Positions 1 through 12,663 of a stretch of 57,012 bases of DNA are shown here, one piece after another (position 1 is the stretch's first letter; each line of letters starts with the position of its first letter). The position numbers were made by a program, and so were the translations under genes. The stretch is from Planoprotostelium fungivorum. Lineage: Eukaryota; Evosea; Variosea; Cavosteliida; Cavosteliaceae. Below the pieces are notes generated by a model. That model saw only the letters and a list, made by a program, of their open reading frames with translations. It was not told the DNA's origin and did not search any database. The stretch spans positions 1-57,012 of the forward strand of contig MDYQ01000155.1 of assembly GCA_003024175.1 (NCBI GenBank). Reading direction: 5' to 3'.

Positions 1-377
1 AGCGGCTCTTCGTCACAGGCTCCGTTACCGTCAAAGGTATGACCATGGTGCTTCGATTAGAGAAGAAACCCATAGCTGTAGGCTGCTGTGAGGTTGGTTG
101 TGCTAAATGTGTGGCACGGACTAAATCAGCACGGGTGGTCCGAGTACTAGGAACGACGCCCAGATTTGTAGTAGCCCAAAGGGGCTAATGTTGGGAGTTT
201 GACAAGCGAAGGGACCCTTACGAGGAAAAATCCCATTTTCAGCCCTATGATCATGTGATCCCACGGAAGCATCGTTATATAAGGACCATTTAGATCGAAT
301 CACACCACTTACATTCGTGTGAAGCCACCCCTATCTCTTTCGTCGTAGTAATTCATACTTCCACTGGCACCTTACAC
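1..377. other. Left-edge non-coding stretch, 3' side of CFAP45
   Basis: Both strands carry only a 60-codon open frame with no recognisable composition or motif. The stretch probably holds the 3' flank of the minus-strand CFAP45 gene and the edge of an unseen neighbour. I see no RNA gene or repeat in it. Confidence 0.4.
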
Positions 378-2176
378 TCAGAACTTCACTTTATTTAAAT
401 CCTTAATATACTTCTCTTCCACGCCCTGTAAACGCAGTTCCTACGAAAACGTCAGCCCTGGATGAGAATGAAGAAGATCTACCTCCATCTTCCGTTGCCG
501 TATGTCTTCCAACTGCTTCCTTCTGTTCTCCTTCTCCACCGTCATCTTTCGTCCTTCCTCGTTGATCTCTCTTCTGCTGGTCACGGTCGACTCTTCGTGT
601 GTGGCGATCTGACGCTGTAGCGGATCAGTTGGAGGGGTTCACACTGTGTTCTGGAACTCACTCTGGTCTCGTCGGCAATTTTCACGCGGACTTCCCTGTC
701 CCTCTTCTCCCTCTCCATCTCCATCTCCTTCTCCCTCCTCGAAACATCAGCCAGCCTCTCAGCCTCCATCCTCTCTTTTAGAGCTACTTCTTCTCTCTCA
801 CTCTGTTCATGTGTGAGTCTATCATCACACCATCATCATGATGATCCCACCTCTCGATGACGGATCTGAGCTTGTCGGGTCGCATCAACCTCATCCATCA
901 GCTTCTTCCGTCGCTCCGTCGTTTCTTTCTCTTTCTGAGCCACATCCCTCGCCTTCGCATCTGCATCTCTCTTGGCTCTCAGGTAATCTTCTTGCTCCTG
1001 CGTTACGGTCAACGGATCGGTCGAAAAGGAAGTGGTCTCACTCGCTTGTCTTGTAGCCGCTCTTGGTTAGCTCTCAATCTCGACCACTCGCGCTCCTTCG
1101 CTTGGCGGATACGATTCTGCTCGTCAGAAGCTTCCTTCTCCTTCTGGGCTCTCTCTTGTACGTACTGTGCGATCTTTCTATCCTCTGATTTCTCCATCTC
1201 CTTGTGGATGGCCTTATCTCGGATAGCCTCCGTGTTGGCCTGCTGGTTCAATTCGAGTAGCTTTCGTTGCATGTCTCTCTTGTTTCTCTTCTCCTCCGCC
1301 TCACTGTCTCGGAAGGCTCTGAAGATGAGATCAGCCTCTGTCTGTACGATAAGACACTCACTGTAATTGAGCTTTAATGAGTTCTTGTTCTTGTTCTTTG
1401 AGGTTCTGTGCTCGGATGCGCTCGGATTCTCTCTCTTCCATCTGCAGTTTGAGGATCTACCCTCATCAGCCGAAAGACGAAGGAACGTGCAGTCACCTCC
1501 GCCTGTCTGCGTCTCTCTTCTGCCTTCTTTTCATCGTGTTCGTTGTATAGCTGTATCGTCTTCAGACGGTTTTGGTCCATCATCTCGTCGAGACGTCTGT
1601 CCTGCTCGTCTTCGACTGAGCGCATGGCTTTCTGCGATCGATCAACAACGTCATCGTTTCGAAATATCTCACCTTCTCTGCCATCTGCTTCTCACGGATG
1701 TGTAGACTCTTCGCTTTGTTGGCCAAGATGTTCATCGCCTTCACTTCGTCCCATTCTTCCTGCATCTGCAGCTGAGATTTGTTGAGCGATCTCTGTCTCT
1801 GTTGCTCGCTCTCAGCATCTGTGATTTTGGAGACGGACGTCGATGATTCAGATTCCCTCATTCTATCGGCGTCACGCATGCGTTGTCTCCTCTCTGAAGT
1901 TCTTGTGTCAGCTGATTCATCCCCTCACACAAAGACGCACCTGCTGCACCTGGAGATTGAGACTTGGCCGTTCCTGCTCGACCAGGGGAGGTTTTGTTCA
2001 CAACGGTAGATAACAGCTCCGACAGAGGAACATCTTTCGCAGATGCAGCCTGATGGAGTCACGGTCCGTCGCGATCTCTGTCGGCTCACCTTGATGCGCT
2101 CGAGATCTGAATAAAATACGATTCCAACATCTCTGTTTGTGGAAAGAGGAGATAATCTACCACCAGCACGGCTCAT
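378..2176 (-). CDS. CFAP45: Axonemal coiled-coil protein CFAP45
   Basis: CFAP45 is a microtubule inner protein of ciliary doublets that binds inside the A-tubule. The product, about 470 residues from roughly nine exons, is almost entirely charged coiled coil. Three segments match the family in order: EWDEVKAMNILANKAKSLH (tubulin-lumen segment), RRLDEMMDQNRLKTIQ, and RIRQAKEREWSRLRANQE. The C-terminus, reached by splicing a 57-base intron, reads EGVEEKYIKDLNK, like the EKY-containing end of animal CFAP45. The start ATG lies in an exon beginning MSRAGGRLSPLS. The next intron follows ERIK, and all junctions I checked keep frame. It is somewhat shorter than the human protein (about 550). Its presence implies the organism builds, or recently built, a motile axoneme. 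The gene is followed by a head-to-tail PLC-X gene 305 bases upstream. Confidence 0.86.
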
Positions 2177-2481
2177 GTTCGCGTCTATTCGGTTGATGTC
2201 AAAAATGCAGTGTAGTAGTTCGCAACTTTGTCTATTTATAGCCGAGTTTTCAATGCAAAGGGGGCTCGTTTCTTCCGTGTAGGAACTCGTGGAAAAGAGA
2301 CAACTATTAATTATACCGTAAAGAGTAAGTCACAGCCTTCGCATGTTCCTTAACAGAGACAAGCAGTCACTCCATGCGAAAGATGCGTAGCACATGAACA
2401 AGATGCGTGATCATCCGACCGTCATTCTTCACACTTTATCCACTCTGTGTGCGATCCACACCTTTTCGATCTTCTCTCTCC
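2177..2481. other. Intergenic: CFAP45 upstream region and PLC-X 3' flank
   Basis: This 305-base gap lies between two minus-strand genes. It should contain the CFAP45 promoter and the 3' UTR of the PLC-X gene. AT-rich runs occur around 2300-2320. No open frame of note and no repeat was seen. Confidence 0.4.
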
Positions 2482-4676
2482 TCATGACATCCAACAATTG
2501 TCTCTGTTCGTGTCCAGTCTGCGGAATTGTAAACTGAAATCCAGGTCGAATTCCTTCTTCATCACCCCAGCGGGCCTGCATCTCATCAGAAACTCTTCCC
2601 TCTCTTCATCTTTCACCTCATCGGCGACCACCCACAATCCTATTCCCCTCGTAGCTCTGTGTATCTCCTCTCCACAATCTTGGCTTGTCCATCGGCCGTC
2701 TTCGTGTAAGACAGCACACCCCGGTCGAGAAGGTTCTCCCTCTCTCCACGTCCACACGGCAGATCTCAAGAGGGTGGGGGACACCTGTGATCATCGATAC
2801 GGTGATCTACAGCGTTGTAGATCGATGACGTCACCTCGTCGAAGCCGAGGTAGCTGGGAGCACATTCGATGAATTTTCCTGCGTTCTGTGGAGTGACTAC
2901 GCCACAGTCCTTGGAACCATCGTAGAAGGGTGTGGCCATCTGTCCCTCTCCTCCCCAATTGCTCCACGTTCCAGGTTCGTAACCACCGCATTCTGGATAT
3001 TCTGCGATGGATGTGTCACGATGATGTGTTCTCATTCTTGTCGATGATGGATGATGATCGACACGAGAGGTGATGACGGATGACGATCGATAAGAGATGT
3101 GTTCGACGTGAGATGATGAAAGTTGATTGACTCACCCGTGAAATATTTGATACAGTTCTTCATCCAACCTGGGATCAAGAAGGGTTTGAAGATGAGAGTT
3201 CCATTGTGTGCACCGTACGTGATCTCACTCTGGAACAGAATCCTCTTTCCCTGAGCGATCAGCTCGTTGGTGCTGGGCCATCTGCCTCCGTACTTGTGCA
3301 TCAATTCGGGGGGAGTGAAGAGCATGTCACCAAAGATGTCTCTGATCGGTCCCTCCACCAGCTCTGTCTGATTCCACGTGAAGTATTTCTGTTCTCTCTT
3401 CATCTTTCATTCTCTATCATGATTTCATGTGATTCCTCTACTATATGCTCTATCATTTTGTTCGATTGTATTTCATTCGAATCAGTTCTATCTTCATTCT
3501 ATGTGAAGAGCGTCACCTGCTCATCGTGATGGATGAACACAAACTCTTCCTTGTTCTCGGGTAGATCTAACCACTCTTTGATCTCTGTAAGACCTTCCGT
3601 CCATGTTCTATCCCACGGAGAGCAGAAGAGATTGGCCGAATTCCAATCCATCGTCTCGTTGTAGTACTCGAAATAAAGCTTTGCGATCGTATCCACGAAG
3701 GCGATATCTGCACCCGAATGACACAGACGGACGGCACCAAAGACATAGTGTGGGTCTAAGTGAAGGGCTCTGATTCCCATTCTCAGTTGGTCTGTCATGG
3801 AATATTCTATGGACGGTTTAGAGGTCGATGAGATGTGAAGAGGTGCGAACCCTGTTGGGCGTAGATCCAGACGTAATCTTCACCACTGAAGATGACTTTG
3901 AGAAGGTGATCGATGAGGAGATCGCCGTTGTATTCTCCGTAGCCATCGGCACTTGTCTCGTTCAGATGGTTGTGACGTGATGAGAGTCTCACCGGTTGTT
4001 GTAGGAGTTGTGAGTGGCTAAGAAGGGGAAGTAGTTGAGAGGGAGGTCTCTCGATAGATTTCGCTGCAGTTCGAGGGTGTTGAGTAACCACGGGTCGATC
4101 TTGAGAGTTCCCCTCTTGCATAATCCGAGGAATGAACGATCGCATTCGTCGCCTTTCATCAGGTCGATTAGTTTCTCTACTCCTCCGTAGCCGGTGTCGT
4201 TGAGTTTCTTTGTGATGTGAGTCGCATGTTCTTTACGGATGAGCTACCTTGCCGTAAGTCCGTGGTGGATTCGATCGATCGATGCGAACGATCCTATCTA
4301 CTCCCAACAGATGACGGATGACGATCGTGGCCCAATCGAGTCCATTGTCTGATCTCACTATGACATTCACAGATAACTGTATCTTTCAATGGGATGCGCG
4401 AAGACTGATTACCTCTTCTCGGTTGTGTGTTTGTGATAAGACACGACTGACAGAAAGACCCATCGATGAAAGAGATGATTCCAAATTCTGCTCGGGTCAG
4501 TCTTGCATCATCTGATGATTTCTCAACACCTTCAAGATATTCAGAGTTGTGTGAGGAACTTTAACCGGGTGCCATACTGAAGGAAGCTCCTCTGATTTGA
4601 GTGTCACAGGAAGACATATTGCTATTCCAAAGAAGAGAACGATTAGAAAAAGATACCCCCTCAGCATGTCGAACAT
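2482..4676 (-). CDS. Secreted PI-PLC X-domain phosphodiesterase
   Basis: The product starts MFDMLRGYLFLIVLFFGIAI, a clear signal peptide, so it is probably secreted or lumenal. An exon near 3990-4150 ends FLATHNSYNN, the first catalytic-His block (THNS) of PI-PLC X domains. About 3500-3800 encodes GIRALHLDPHY and RLCHSG, the barrel strand and second His block. FVFIHHDEQ and FQSEITYG follow, as in the secreted fungal and amoebal PLC-X group. The C-terminal exon (2482-2768) reads AVWTWREGEPSRPGCAVLH, then DGRW and a Cys, resembling the lectin-like tail that many of these proteins carry. No Y domain, EF hand or C2 domain is visible, so this is not a receptor-coupled PLC. The substrate is unknown. 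The intron before the last exon carries a nearly perfect palindromic copy of repeat family A. Confidence 0.72.
2804..2823. repeat. Family A palindrome in PLC-X intron
   Basis: Twenty bases, GATCTACAGCGTTGTAGATC, form an inverted repeat with one mismatched pair. They sit inside a short intron of the PLC-X gene (donor next to FDE, acceptor before VSPTLL). Confidence 0.8.
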
Positions 4677-4925
4677 GTAGGGGTCTGGGTGTTGTGGTGG
4701 TTAACATCTACAAACCAAAGTGACCAAATTTTTGTCCGCAAAAAACGCAACATCATCGGAACACACCCCGGATGCCATCTCCGTTGGAACAGGCCTGTTT
4801 CAAGTATGGCTCAGCTCTGTCGGCAGCCTAGTAGATCTATAGAGCAATGATTGGCGACAGGAGGTGTGGTCATGCTGCGAAACTCCAAAGCTCTGTGAGA
4901 TTGACGAAATCCATCTGTACAATCT

Positions 4926-7900
4926 TTATCTACCCTTGATCTTTCCCTCCTGCATCAACTTTGTGAAGATGCCTTGCACTTGTCATCCACTCATTCTCAC
5001 GCATCATGTCTCACCTGGTGCATTCTCTCCCGTCGAGCGGTGTTGTTCCATGATCTTAGAACAGCCACCGAGTGCCTCGCTCATCTCTGACTTGCTGAGA
5101 TCTTTTCTCATCCTCAACAGGGCCTCCACGACAGACATCGTTGCGTCTGGATGTCTCTGGAGCAGTCCGTGCAAGTACAAACTGATCATGTCCGCCTCAC
5201 TGCTCGTCATCAGTCTTCGCTCTCCGTGACGATCATCGCGGATCACTCACGCATCGATGAGACCTCTCAAGTCAGATAGGATCTTCAGCCTGGTCTCCAC
5301 CGTCGCCGGCTTAACGTGCTTACTGAACACCTCCATCATGATTCTCTGTCGCATTTCAGCGGAATCGGTGTTCGTCCACCCACCTCATCCTCTTCCATCC
5401 GTCCCACTGTGTCATCTTCGAAGAATTGTTTCCTGGAAAACAGCTGGATAACGTATTCATCTACGATACGGTCCATACAAGCGACGGCCTGAGATCGTCT
5501 CATGAGACGATCACGATTCACCTTCTCACGAGTTTCTTAAAGTAACCTTCCATGATGACACCGTCGATGTCGGATAGATAACTCTCGATCGTGTTGATGA
5601 TACCTGCAACACATAAGTGTCCGATATTTATAGATTCAGATCTAGATCTACCTCTAGTCAGTGCTCCTTCGTACCATTCGGGTTGGAATAACTGTTGAAG
5701 AGGTGCCTCTAGATCACCGAAGATGACCTCTACAATGATTTGGACAGCTTCCATGGATACCTGATCGATCGATTAGATCCTTTCTTGAATACAACACAGC
5801 TTGATGTTGATGACGACCACGATCACATGATCATCAAGAGGGTGATCTCATCACCTCGTGAAATCCCTTTGAAATGGGAGGAAAAGAAGCTTCGATCTGC
5901 ATCTTGTATTGGTCGTCCAAGAGGCCAATCATGTATTGTGCCATGTCCTCTACCTGACTATTCCTCTCAGTCCATTATCTCCATTCTGACTCACTCGCAG
6001 CAATTGCTTCCGTTGTTCACTTGGGCCATGATAAATTCCATCGGTAGTTCTCTCCACTCCTCTGTCGTCCTTCACTTTCAATGTCAACTCGAATTTTCAC
6101 CTCTCAACACTCGGCTGATCATCTCCTGGAAGACAGAAAAGGTGACGACACATTCTTGCAGTACTTCGTTGAGGAACTGATTTCGAATCAACCTATGCCC
6201 TCATTCTACCACACACCTTGCTCTCTTGAGCCATCTTTCCAACGTTGATCTGCGTGTGAATGGATTCGAACAACATGGTCGGGGCCAGCGTGACATAGTG
6301 GCCGCCCACCATCTCGGGCTCCTTCTCTTTGTCTTGTTCGATGATGTTCGTCGACCACTCGTCCATCAGTTTCTTTCGAAAGTGAGAAGAGGTGACAGCT
6401 GTTACGTCTCCTCACCCGAATGTGCTCGCGGTAGTGATCGTACAGTGGCTCCAGGGCCTCCACCAGCCTCGGCTGTGGATCAGGAATACCGAGTCGCGCC
6501 AACTGTGGTTCGTACTCGCTGTTGACCCAACTGACTGGTCGTTCCGTCAGTTTTCACTCGATTTTCCGCGACATCTCACTGAGATCTATGATCTCTTGGG
6601 GTGTGATCTTTGTGGGATCCGTAGAGTAGACCATGAACATGGTGTTGAATCGAATGTGATATTCTTTGAAAAAGAATTCGAATATATTCCATCTACAACG
6701 TGTCGACAATAGGCCGAAATAAGGACGAGAGGAAGAATTTTGATGGTACACTCACGTGGGCGGGAAGCATTGAATGACCTCGTCTAACACGGTGGTGAGA
6801 TCATCTATGATATTTTGGATCTCTCTCAGTGTCTGTCCCGCAGTATCGCAGTTGAGAAAGGTCGATTCGAATCGATCCGTGACCTTCGCTTTCATCTGGA
6901 TGAAGAACCTCTCCTTGTATCTTCTCATCGTCAATCACATGAAGATGCGATCGACATCACCTCTTAAACAATCGACTGTTGCGATCATCGTCGGGATCTT
7001 TCTTCTGGCTTACTAATTTGGCCCTCAACAGTTTATCGTATTCTTCTTGTCTCTCCACCACCTGCCATCGAGTCAGTGCGACAAGATGATCCGCGCGAAC
7101 AATGATGGACGATGATCACCTGAAGGGCTTTCACCAGGACGGATGGTCTCTTCTGTGCCAAATCGAGAGCTTGGTTTCCAACTTCCAGAAGTTGACTCTC
7201 AAAGTCCGCGATGAGTTGATCGACCGGTTTGAAACACAACTCGAGAGCTTGTATCTCTTCTGGATCCGTTCCTGTTGAAGATGAGAACAGGTGGTGAGAG
7301 ATCGTGTACCCGTGTGGCGGTATGCGTCGTCTCTCATCGTCTCTAACTGCTGAACCTCGTGGTATACCTGCATCATGTGAGATGATGTCAAGAGATGGTT
7401 TGCAGGATTACCCTGTAGAGGTTGATCGGGTTCTTCATAAGAGTTTCGATCACATTGATCTGATTTACTGTCAATCGCTCGTTTACTGAGTGACTCACTT
7501 GTTCTGGAATCTTTGTCAATCTTCCTAATTCTTTCAAGATGAGGGCGAGATTGTTTCGCGTTCGGCTGACTTCTCGAATGACCGAGTGTTCATCGTGCCC
7601 GATCTGCGATTGTACCTCGTAACATAATTCCTCTGTGTTTTCGAAACTGATGTGTTGAGATGAAAGATCGGTGGTGTGATCTACACCTGCTCTCCATCTG
7701 TTTCACATAAGCATTCGAGACGTCTAACAATCGGTAGCTCTCTTTAGCCTCTTCCAGCAACGACTGCACCATTGTCTTGACCTGAGACTGCACATCTGAT
7801 CAACGCAATGCACCAAATTTCATATTCCTACTTCGAGCATCGTCTTTCTGTGGACTATGCTAAATTTGAGAGCTTCAACGTTCTGAAGATGATATGCAAT

Positions 7901-7996
7901 TGACAACTGCTCTCCCAGCTTACGAGTGGCTGCTTGACTAGTTTGGAGCTCGAATTGTTTCCATCGACATGTCTCTAACTTGTCGATCTCCTCCAT
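4926..7996 (-). CDS. SEC6: Exocyst complex subunit SEC6 (EXOC3)
   Basis: SEC6 is a core exocyst subunit that tethers secretory vesicles to the plasma membrane. The N-terminal exon begins MEEIDKLETCRWKQFELQT and is coiled coil. A middle exon (6752-6934) has ILDDLTTVLDEVIQCFPPT-like sequence that matches the invariant QCFPP site of SEC6. C-terminal blocks near 5336-5521 (RLMRRSQAVACMDRIVDEYV) and 5004-5246 (LLQRHPDATMSVVEALLRMR) match the helical rods of the family. A final small exon gives IFTKLMQEGKIKGR and a stop at 4926-4928. The length, about 700-750 residues after removing short introns, is right for SEC6. The start codon at 7996 was chosen because the upstream ATGs are in another frame. 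Many exons were not individually checked. Confidence 0.83.
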
Positions 7997-8481
7997 GCAT
8001 GCATGTGTCGCTTAGGCTGGCAATCTATCTTTGTAGATCACCAAAAATTTTGATAACTGAGAGAACTTCAAAATCAGAGCAGCGCGGGTGACTCGCAGCG
8101 ATCAGATGAGACGACGTGTTGAACCCTGTCTGTAAGAGAACCACTTTCGCGGCCGCTCAAAAAATCGTCGTGGACAATGAAATAAATCAGCGTGCCATCA
8201 TCTCATTCAGAGTTCTTGCATCACGATCAGCACTCTTTCGATCTTACGAGAGAATCTTCTACGATGAACTCGAATCGAAGAGGTTAGATTGAGTTCATAG
8301 CCGTCGACGGCAGTCCTTGAACAGGGGATGAAGATCCGGGTTCTCAGCACACTCCAAGTCTCAACAGTACGAGTTTTCTTCCAGTTTTTCGTCAGATATC
8401 GCGTTCTCATCCCCTCTCAAAAAATAATGTTCTCCATTCACCTCTCACAACGCACGAAACCAACAACACGCACGCTCACGA
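7997..8481. promoter_or_regulatory. Divergent intergenic region, SEC6 and GMC oxidoreductase
   Basis: This 485-base stretch lies between divergently transcribed start codons and must hold both promoters. A NotI-type GCGGCCGC octamer occurs near 8150. I see no coding potential and no family A motif. Confidence 0.5.
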
Positions 8482-11290
8482 ATGAATCGACTATCTCAGA
8501 GGACTCTCGTTCTCTTATTCCTTGCCTACATTGTGGCCAGTCAATACGATGCCATCTTTGTAGGTCTTGGTGCGGCTTCATCCATCACGCTGACCAAGGT
8601 GGCCAAGGCACTTCCCAATAAGAAGTGAGCTTCTATCAGTTCAACGTGACTCCCGATTTTGATCCATTTCTCCAGGTTCCTCGCCATCGAATACGGTGGA
8701 CCTCTCGCCAAAGCGGTGAGCCCTCTTGAATCTTCTCCATCCTGACAACATCCAGAATGGAGGAGCCGACATCCCATCATACTTTAACGGCGTCTCAGAC
8801 GCACAGAAACTGACCAAATTCGACGTGCCGGGAGAATACAGTGGCATCCCCTGGAACGACGCCAATGCACAATATAGAATCTCAGAGACAGGCTTCACCT
8901 GGCAGGGAAAGGGCTACGGAGGAAACTCACAATTCAACGGTATGCTCTACCAGGAGCCACCTTCATGGTACCTCGATTCCCTCCCATCCGGCTGGAAGAC
9001 GAGCGATCTGAGATCGACCTTCAATGATCTGAGATCTCGCATGACAGTCACACCCACACCCTCCAAAGACGGAGTCCATTACCTCGATGGCATCGGTCAA
9101 GTCATGGCCAACGGTTTCCGTGCCAACGGCCAGGTGAGTTCATTCGAATGGGACCCCACACTCACCCACCCAGACCGCAAGTGACATGAGCAATTTGGCT
9201 CCACTGGAGAACCTCCAAGGCTTCTACTCCGCACCGTGAGTATCTACAACGAGCCACTCTCGCTCATCCCACCCAGTTACGTCGTCACCGATGGCAACGG
9301 ACAGAGAGGAGGAACCGTCTCTGCCTTCTTCAAAGATGTCGTGGGCACCAACGGACAAGTTTTACTGTCTAATGTCGAGATCATCGCCAACACGAAGGTG
9401 AAGACAAGTGAAGAGAGAGGAAAGCTGAAGGTGGAAGGTCAATCGCATCCTCTTTGAAGGGAGTGACATCACCGTGGCGACCGGTGTGGAGTACCAGCAG
9501 AACGGAAACACTCTCAAGGCCAATTTGAATCAGGGAGGGAAGATCATCATGGGTGCCGGTGCACTGGTGAGAGAATCAAGACTTGTCATCTCCATCGCGA
9601 TGATGATCCCAAGACGTTGATGATCCCATCGCCGATGATCACGATCTGGATGGTGGATTGATGATGGATCAGATGACACCCAACATCCTGTACCACAGTG
9701 GTATCGGACCCAAGGGAACAGAAGGAAACGTCTTTGTGAACGGAAGAGTCGATTTCGTCAGAAACAACCCCGGAATCGGTGTCCTCTACGACCACGTCGG
9801 AATGCAGACCGTCGTGGTGAGTCCGTCATCTACAACGAGCCGACGAGCTCGTCTACAACGAGTCAGCGAGCTGACGACTGTACAGGAGTACACGGGAGAC
9901 GATCAGAACGTCAACAGCTACAACTACCAGAGCCACAGCGATACGCAGGGAGTGAACAACTACGTCAACCAGAGAACTGGCCCTTACACACAATACGGCC
10001 CCGTCTACACTTCTCACTACAAGGCCAACGGTGCCGCTCATCCCAACATCGAGGTGAGATCGGACGTCGTTGGGCGGGAGATTCAAATTTCGAAAGTTGT
10101 TCGTTTCGGCGGGAGGGCCCGGTGGACCCTCGCAGTATAACACGGCCAAGTCATTCCAAGCCTTCTTCATGCATCTCAACCCCATCAGTAACGATATCTT
10201 GAGAACCAACGGAGACGGTTCATTAGAGGCACCCAACCTCTACCTCACGCAAGTGGCCGACGTCAACGACCTGGTCGATGCCCTCTATCAGTTCGTCAAC
10301 ACGGTGAGATGGCGAGTTGTAGATCGTCGGCTCATCCGTCCAGATCGTTCCCAACAGTCCCAATTTGAAGGTCACATTTGGGCCAGGAGGAATCCAGTCC
10401 CAATACATCGACCCCAAAGACAAAGTGAGAAGGATCATTTGAGAGGATTCACTGAACGATGAACTGACTCACAGACAGAACTCCATACGTAACTGGGTGA
10501 CCAACAGCGGTCAGATCGACGGCCTCGCCACCAGCAAGTTCACCATGAACCACTGGACTGGTACTGTGAGTTCCATTCGAATGAAACACCTCTGACGTCA
10601 TCAGGTTCCCCTCAGAGACGGAGACGAATCGGCCGGAGGTGCCACCCCCGACACTCTCAGAGTCAGAGGTACATCGAACGTGCACGTTGTAGATGCGTCC
10701 CTCCTGCCTAACTCTGTACCCTGTCATCCTATAGCAGTTGTCATGGCATTAGGAAGCAAGGGAGGAGACATCCTGACTACCATGGTGAGACGGTTCTATC
10801 GAGTCTTCGTGGTGACGCGATGCAGTTGAGTGCGAATAAGGTCCAGACTTCGTCTACAACGAGACAATCGACGGTGGCCAGCACCACTTCGTCCACGGTG
10901 CAGCCCACCAGCTCTTCCTCCATCGTGGTGACACCCACCTCTGAGCCCTCCACCACCTCTCAAGCCGTCGTCACATCATCGACAGCAGTGTCATCATCAA
11001 CACCTCCAGCATCATCAACAGCATCATCAACATCTCCAGCATCATCATCAGCGTCATCTGCTGTCTCTCCTTCGGGTAGCCCCAGCGAGAGCGACACTCC
11101 CACAACGAGCCAAGCAGCAACTTCAACTTCACAGAACGCAGCCACCTCTCAAAACTTGACGCAGAGTGGCTCAGTCGTCACGGAGACCACGGACGGAACA
11201 CCCGACACGAACGGCAGATTCCAATCGAATGGAAGTGGAAGGGTCTACGCCTCACTCGGCCTTGTGATCCTCGCTGTCTTCTGCTTGTGA
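8482..11290 (+). CDS. Secreted GMC-family FAD oxidoreductase with Ser/Thr tail and GPI-type C-terminus
   Basis: The product begins MNRLSQRTLVLLFLAYIVAS, a signal peptide, followed by YDAIFVGLGAASSITLTKV, the FAD-binding Rossmann strand. The turn reads G-L-G-A-A-S, so the third glycine of GxGxxG is serine. The body contains GGNSQFNGMLY, the GMC signature around 8920-8950. The C-terminal catalytic region reads TMNHWTGTVPL, then VVDASLLPNSVPCHP and VVMALGSKGGDIL, typical of glucose-methanol-choline oxidoreductases and the cellobiose dehydrogenase flavodomain. After the catalytic domain comes a tail of about 130 residues rich in Ser, Thr, Pro and Ala (10830-11200). It ends in a hydrophobic run with a stop at 11290, as in GPI-anchored surface proteins. 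The substrate is probably a sugar or alcohol but cannot be set from sequence. Introns at 9236, 9816 and 10303 carry family A motifs, and the intron at about 10054 carries family C. Confidence 0.82.
9243..9253 (+). repeat. Family A motif in GMC intron
   Basis: TCTACAACGAG sits a few bases inside the 5' splice site of a short intron (GTGAGTA...CCCAG). It is in sense orientation relative to the gene. Confidence 0.75.
9829..9862 (+). repeat. Two family A motifs in one GMC intron
   Basis: Direct copies of TCTACAACGAG occur at 9829-9839 and 9852-9862. They are separated by 12 bases that include GACGAGCTCGTC, itself a palindrome. Both lie within one intron of about 68 bases. Confidence 0.8.
10073..10091 (+). 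repeat. Family C 19-base motif in GMC intron
   Basis: GGCGGGAGATTCAAATTTC is identical to 19872-19890 in an intron of the SLC52-like gene, which is transcribed from the other strand. A second GGCGGGAG occurs at the 3' end of this same intron and supplies its AG acceptor. Confidence 0.75.
10316..10325 (-). repeat. Family A half-site in GMC intron
   Basis: GTTGTAGATC within a roughly 40-base intron, antisense relative to the gene. Confidence 0.6.
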
Positions 11291-12663
11291 TGTCATCACG
11301 ATAAAGACATGTAGTATTGAAGTTGTGATGAAGGCAAAAGTGAAATGCAACTGAGAAATTCCGGGGAAATTTCACGTCGAAAGAGGGGTAACGGATGCAG
11401 TTGGACGAGTCTGTGCGTGAACGGCATCACAAATTTTGTGATACCGATGCTACTCTACATCGTATCCAGGCACAGAGGCTTCACACGTATCACGGTCAAT
11501 TTTGATGAAGGTGAGAAGTGTATGATTTGTTCTCGTGAATACAATGAAGGAGATAAATACGAGTAGATGAGAGATACGATACAATTCATAATCGATCGTG
11601 TGTTGTGAAATATTTCTTTTTTCTCATGATTGGATCGTTTGGACGCAAAGTCGTTCGGTTTCTTTCTGTGGAAGATGCAGCACAAGGAGAGCACCATTAC
11701 GAGATGAACCACATTCGGGCTCTAAATGGTCGAGACATATACGCGGACCTCGCAGACGCATGGTGAGGATCATCTTTCACGTTCACAGCGATCTGATGGA
11801 TGATGCTGTCTGAGTGATTTCGCATCCGATCGACTCCAAATGTCCTATCAACTCTGAAAGAAAAGTGTACCAATCGATGCTCCATAATGGGATTGGAGCC
11901 CACAGCTCCCAGACTATGTTTATGTGGAAGAATAATAAATCAAGCCCAGGTGGTACTGTCTGAACCTTCGAAGGCCTCTTTTGTCTCTGGCCGAAATTGT
12001 ATTTCTTGAACACATACGCATTCTCTGTGTTGCCCTGCGAGATTCGCCTCTGTTTGTGGTGGACGAAGAGGACTCAAGAGGCCGCTCCATAGCAGCCATA
12101 TCGACTATATATGATGGTCCATTCCCTTCTCGATCGATAATCGGACCTCACTCTCTCGACTTCGCGATCTTAATGCGGCCGTCGGTCAGCTCCGTTCTGA
12201 ATCGTCCTCCTCTCGCCATGTAGAAGAACCGACTCTGAAGACTTGCTCGACCTGAGCTCCGTGCGTGTTGAATGACTTCTGCTTCTCTCTCGAAAACAGG
12301 TATTTTTGGCCTGGCCGTAACCATGGGGACATGAAACTTCTACCCTTCTACAATCTGATAATTAAAGATGGGAAACTTGAAGTCTGACAATCCCGCTGTG
12401 ATTGAAATGTGCAGCAAGCGGCTCTGCTTCCCTACACAGGGGGGGGAGAGAAATCACATCTTAGGGAGGGTACCAGGTCACACATGACACTTTACCCAGG
12501 TGTAGAATCACCTGGGCTACACGGTGGTGTATTCCATTTTTTCGTCCGGACGTTTGTAACAGAGAAAAGTGCCAATGTACGCTTTTTTTTCAGCCGAAAT
12601 GGTTTTATTCGTTGTAAATCGAAACAGTCACGTGTGACACACACAACATCGTAAGGATCGAGC
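11291..12663. other. 1.37-kb stretch without a convincing gene
   Basis: This is the largest gap in the window. On the plus strand, 11345-11566 encodes a 73-residue frame ending GEKCMICSREYNEGDKYE, which looks like the first half of a RING finger, but no following exon supplies the His/Cys half. On the minus strand, 12220 begins MARGGRFRTELTDGRIKI with a splice-like continuation to about 11783, but no family is recognisable. A G8 run occurs near 12430 and a T8 run near 12583. The last 300 bases should contain the XRN promoter. Confidence 0.35.

Noticed and set aside
10676-10700. GTTGTAGAT match in the GMC gene
   Set aside because: It encodes the conserved VVDAS block of GMC oxidoreductases, so the match is explained by the protein.
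11345-11566. RING-like half (GEKCMICSREYNEGDKYE) on the plus strand
   Set aside because: Only the first Cys pair is present. No downstream exon in any frame gives the H-x-x-H/C and C-P-x-C half, and the upstream composition looks non-coding.
11783-12222. Minus-strand candidate gene starting MARGGRFRTELTDG
   Set aside because: The proposed splice does not keep frame with a conventional acceptor, and the continuation has no recognisable motif.
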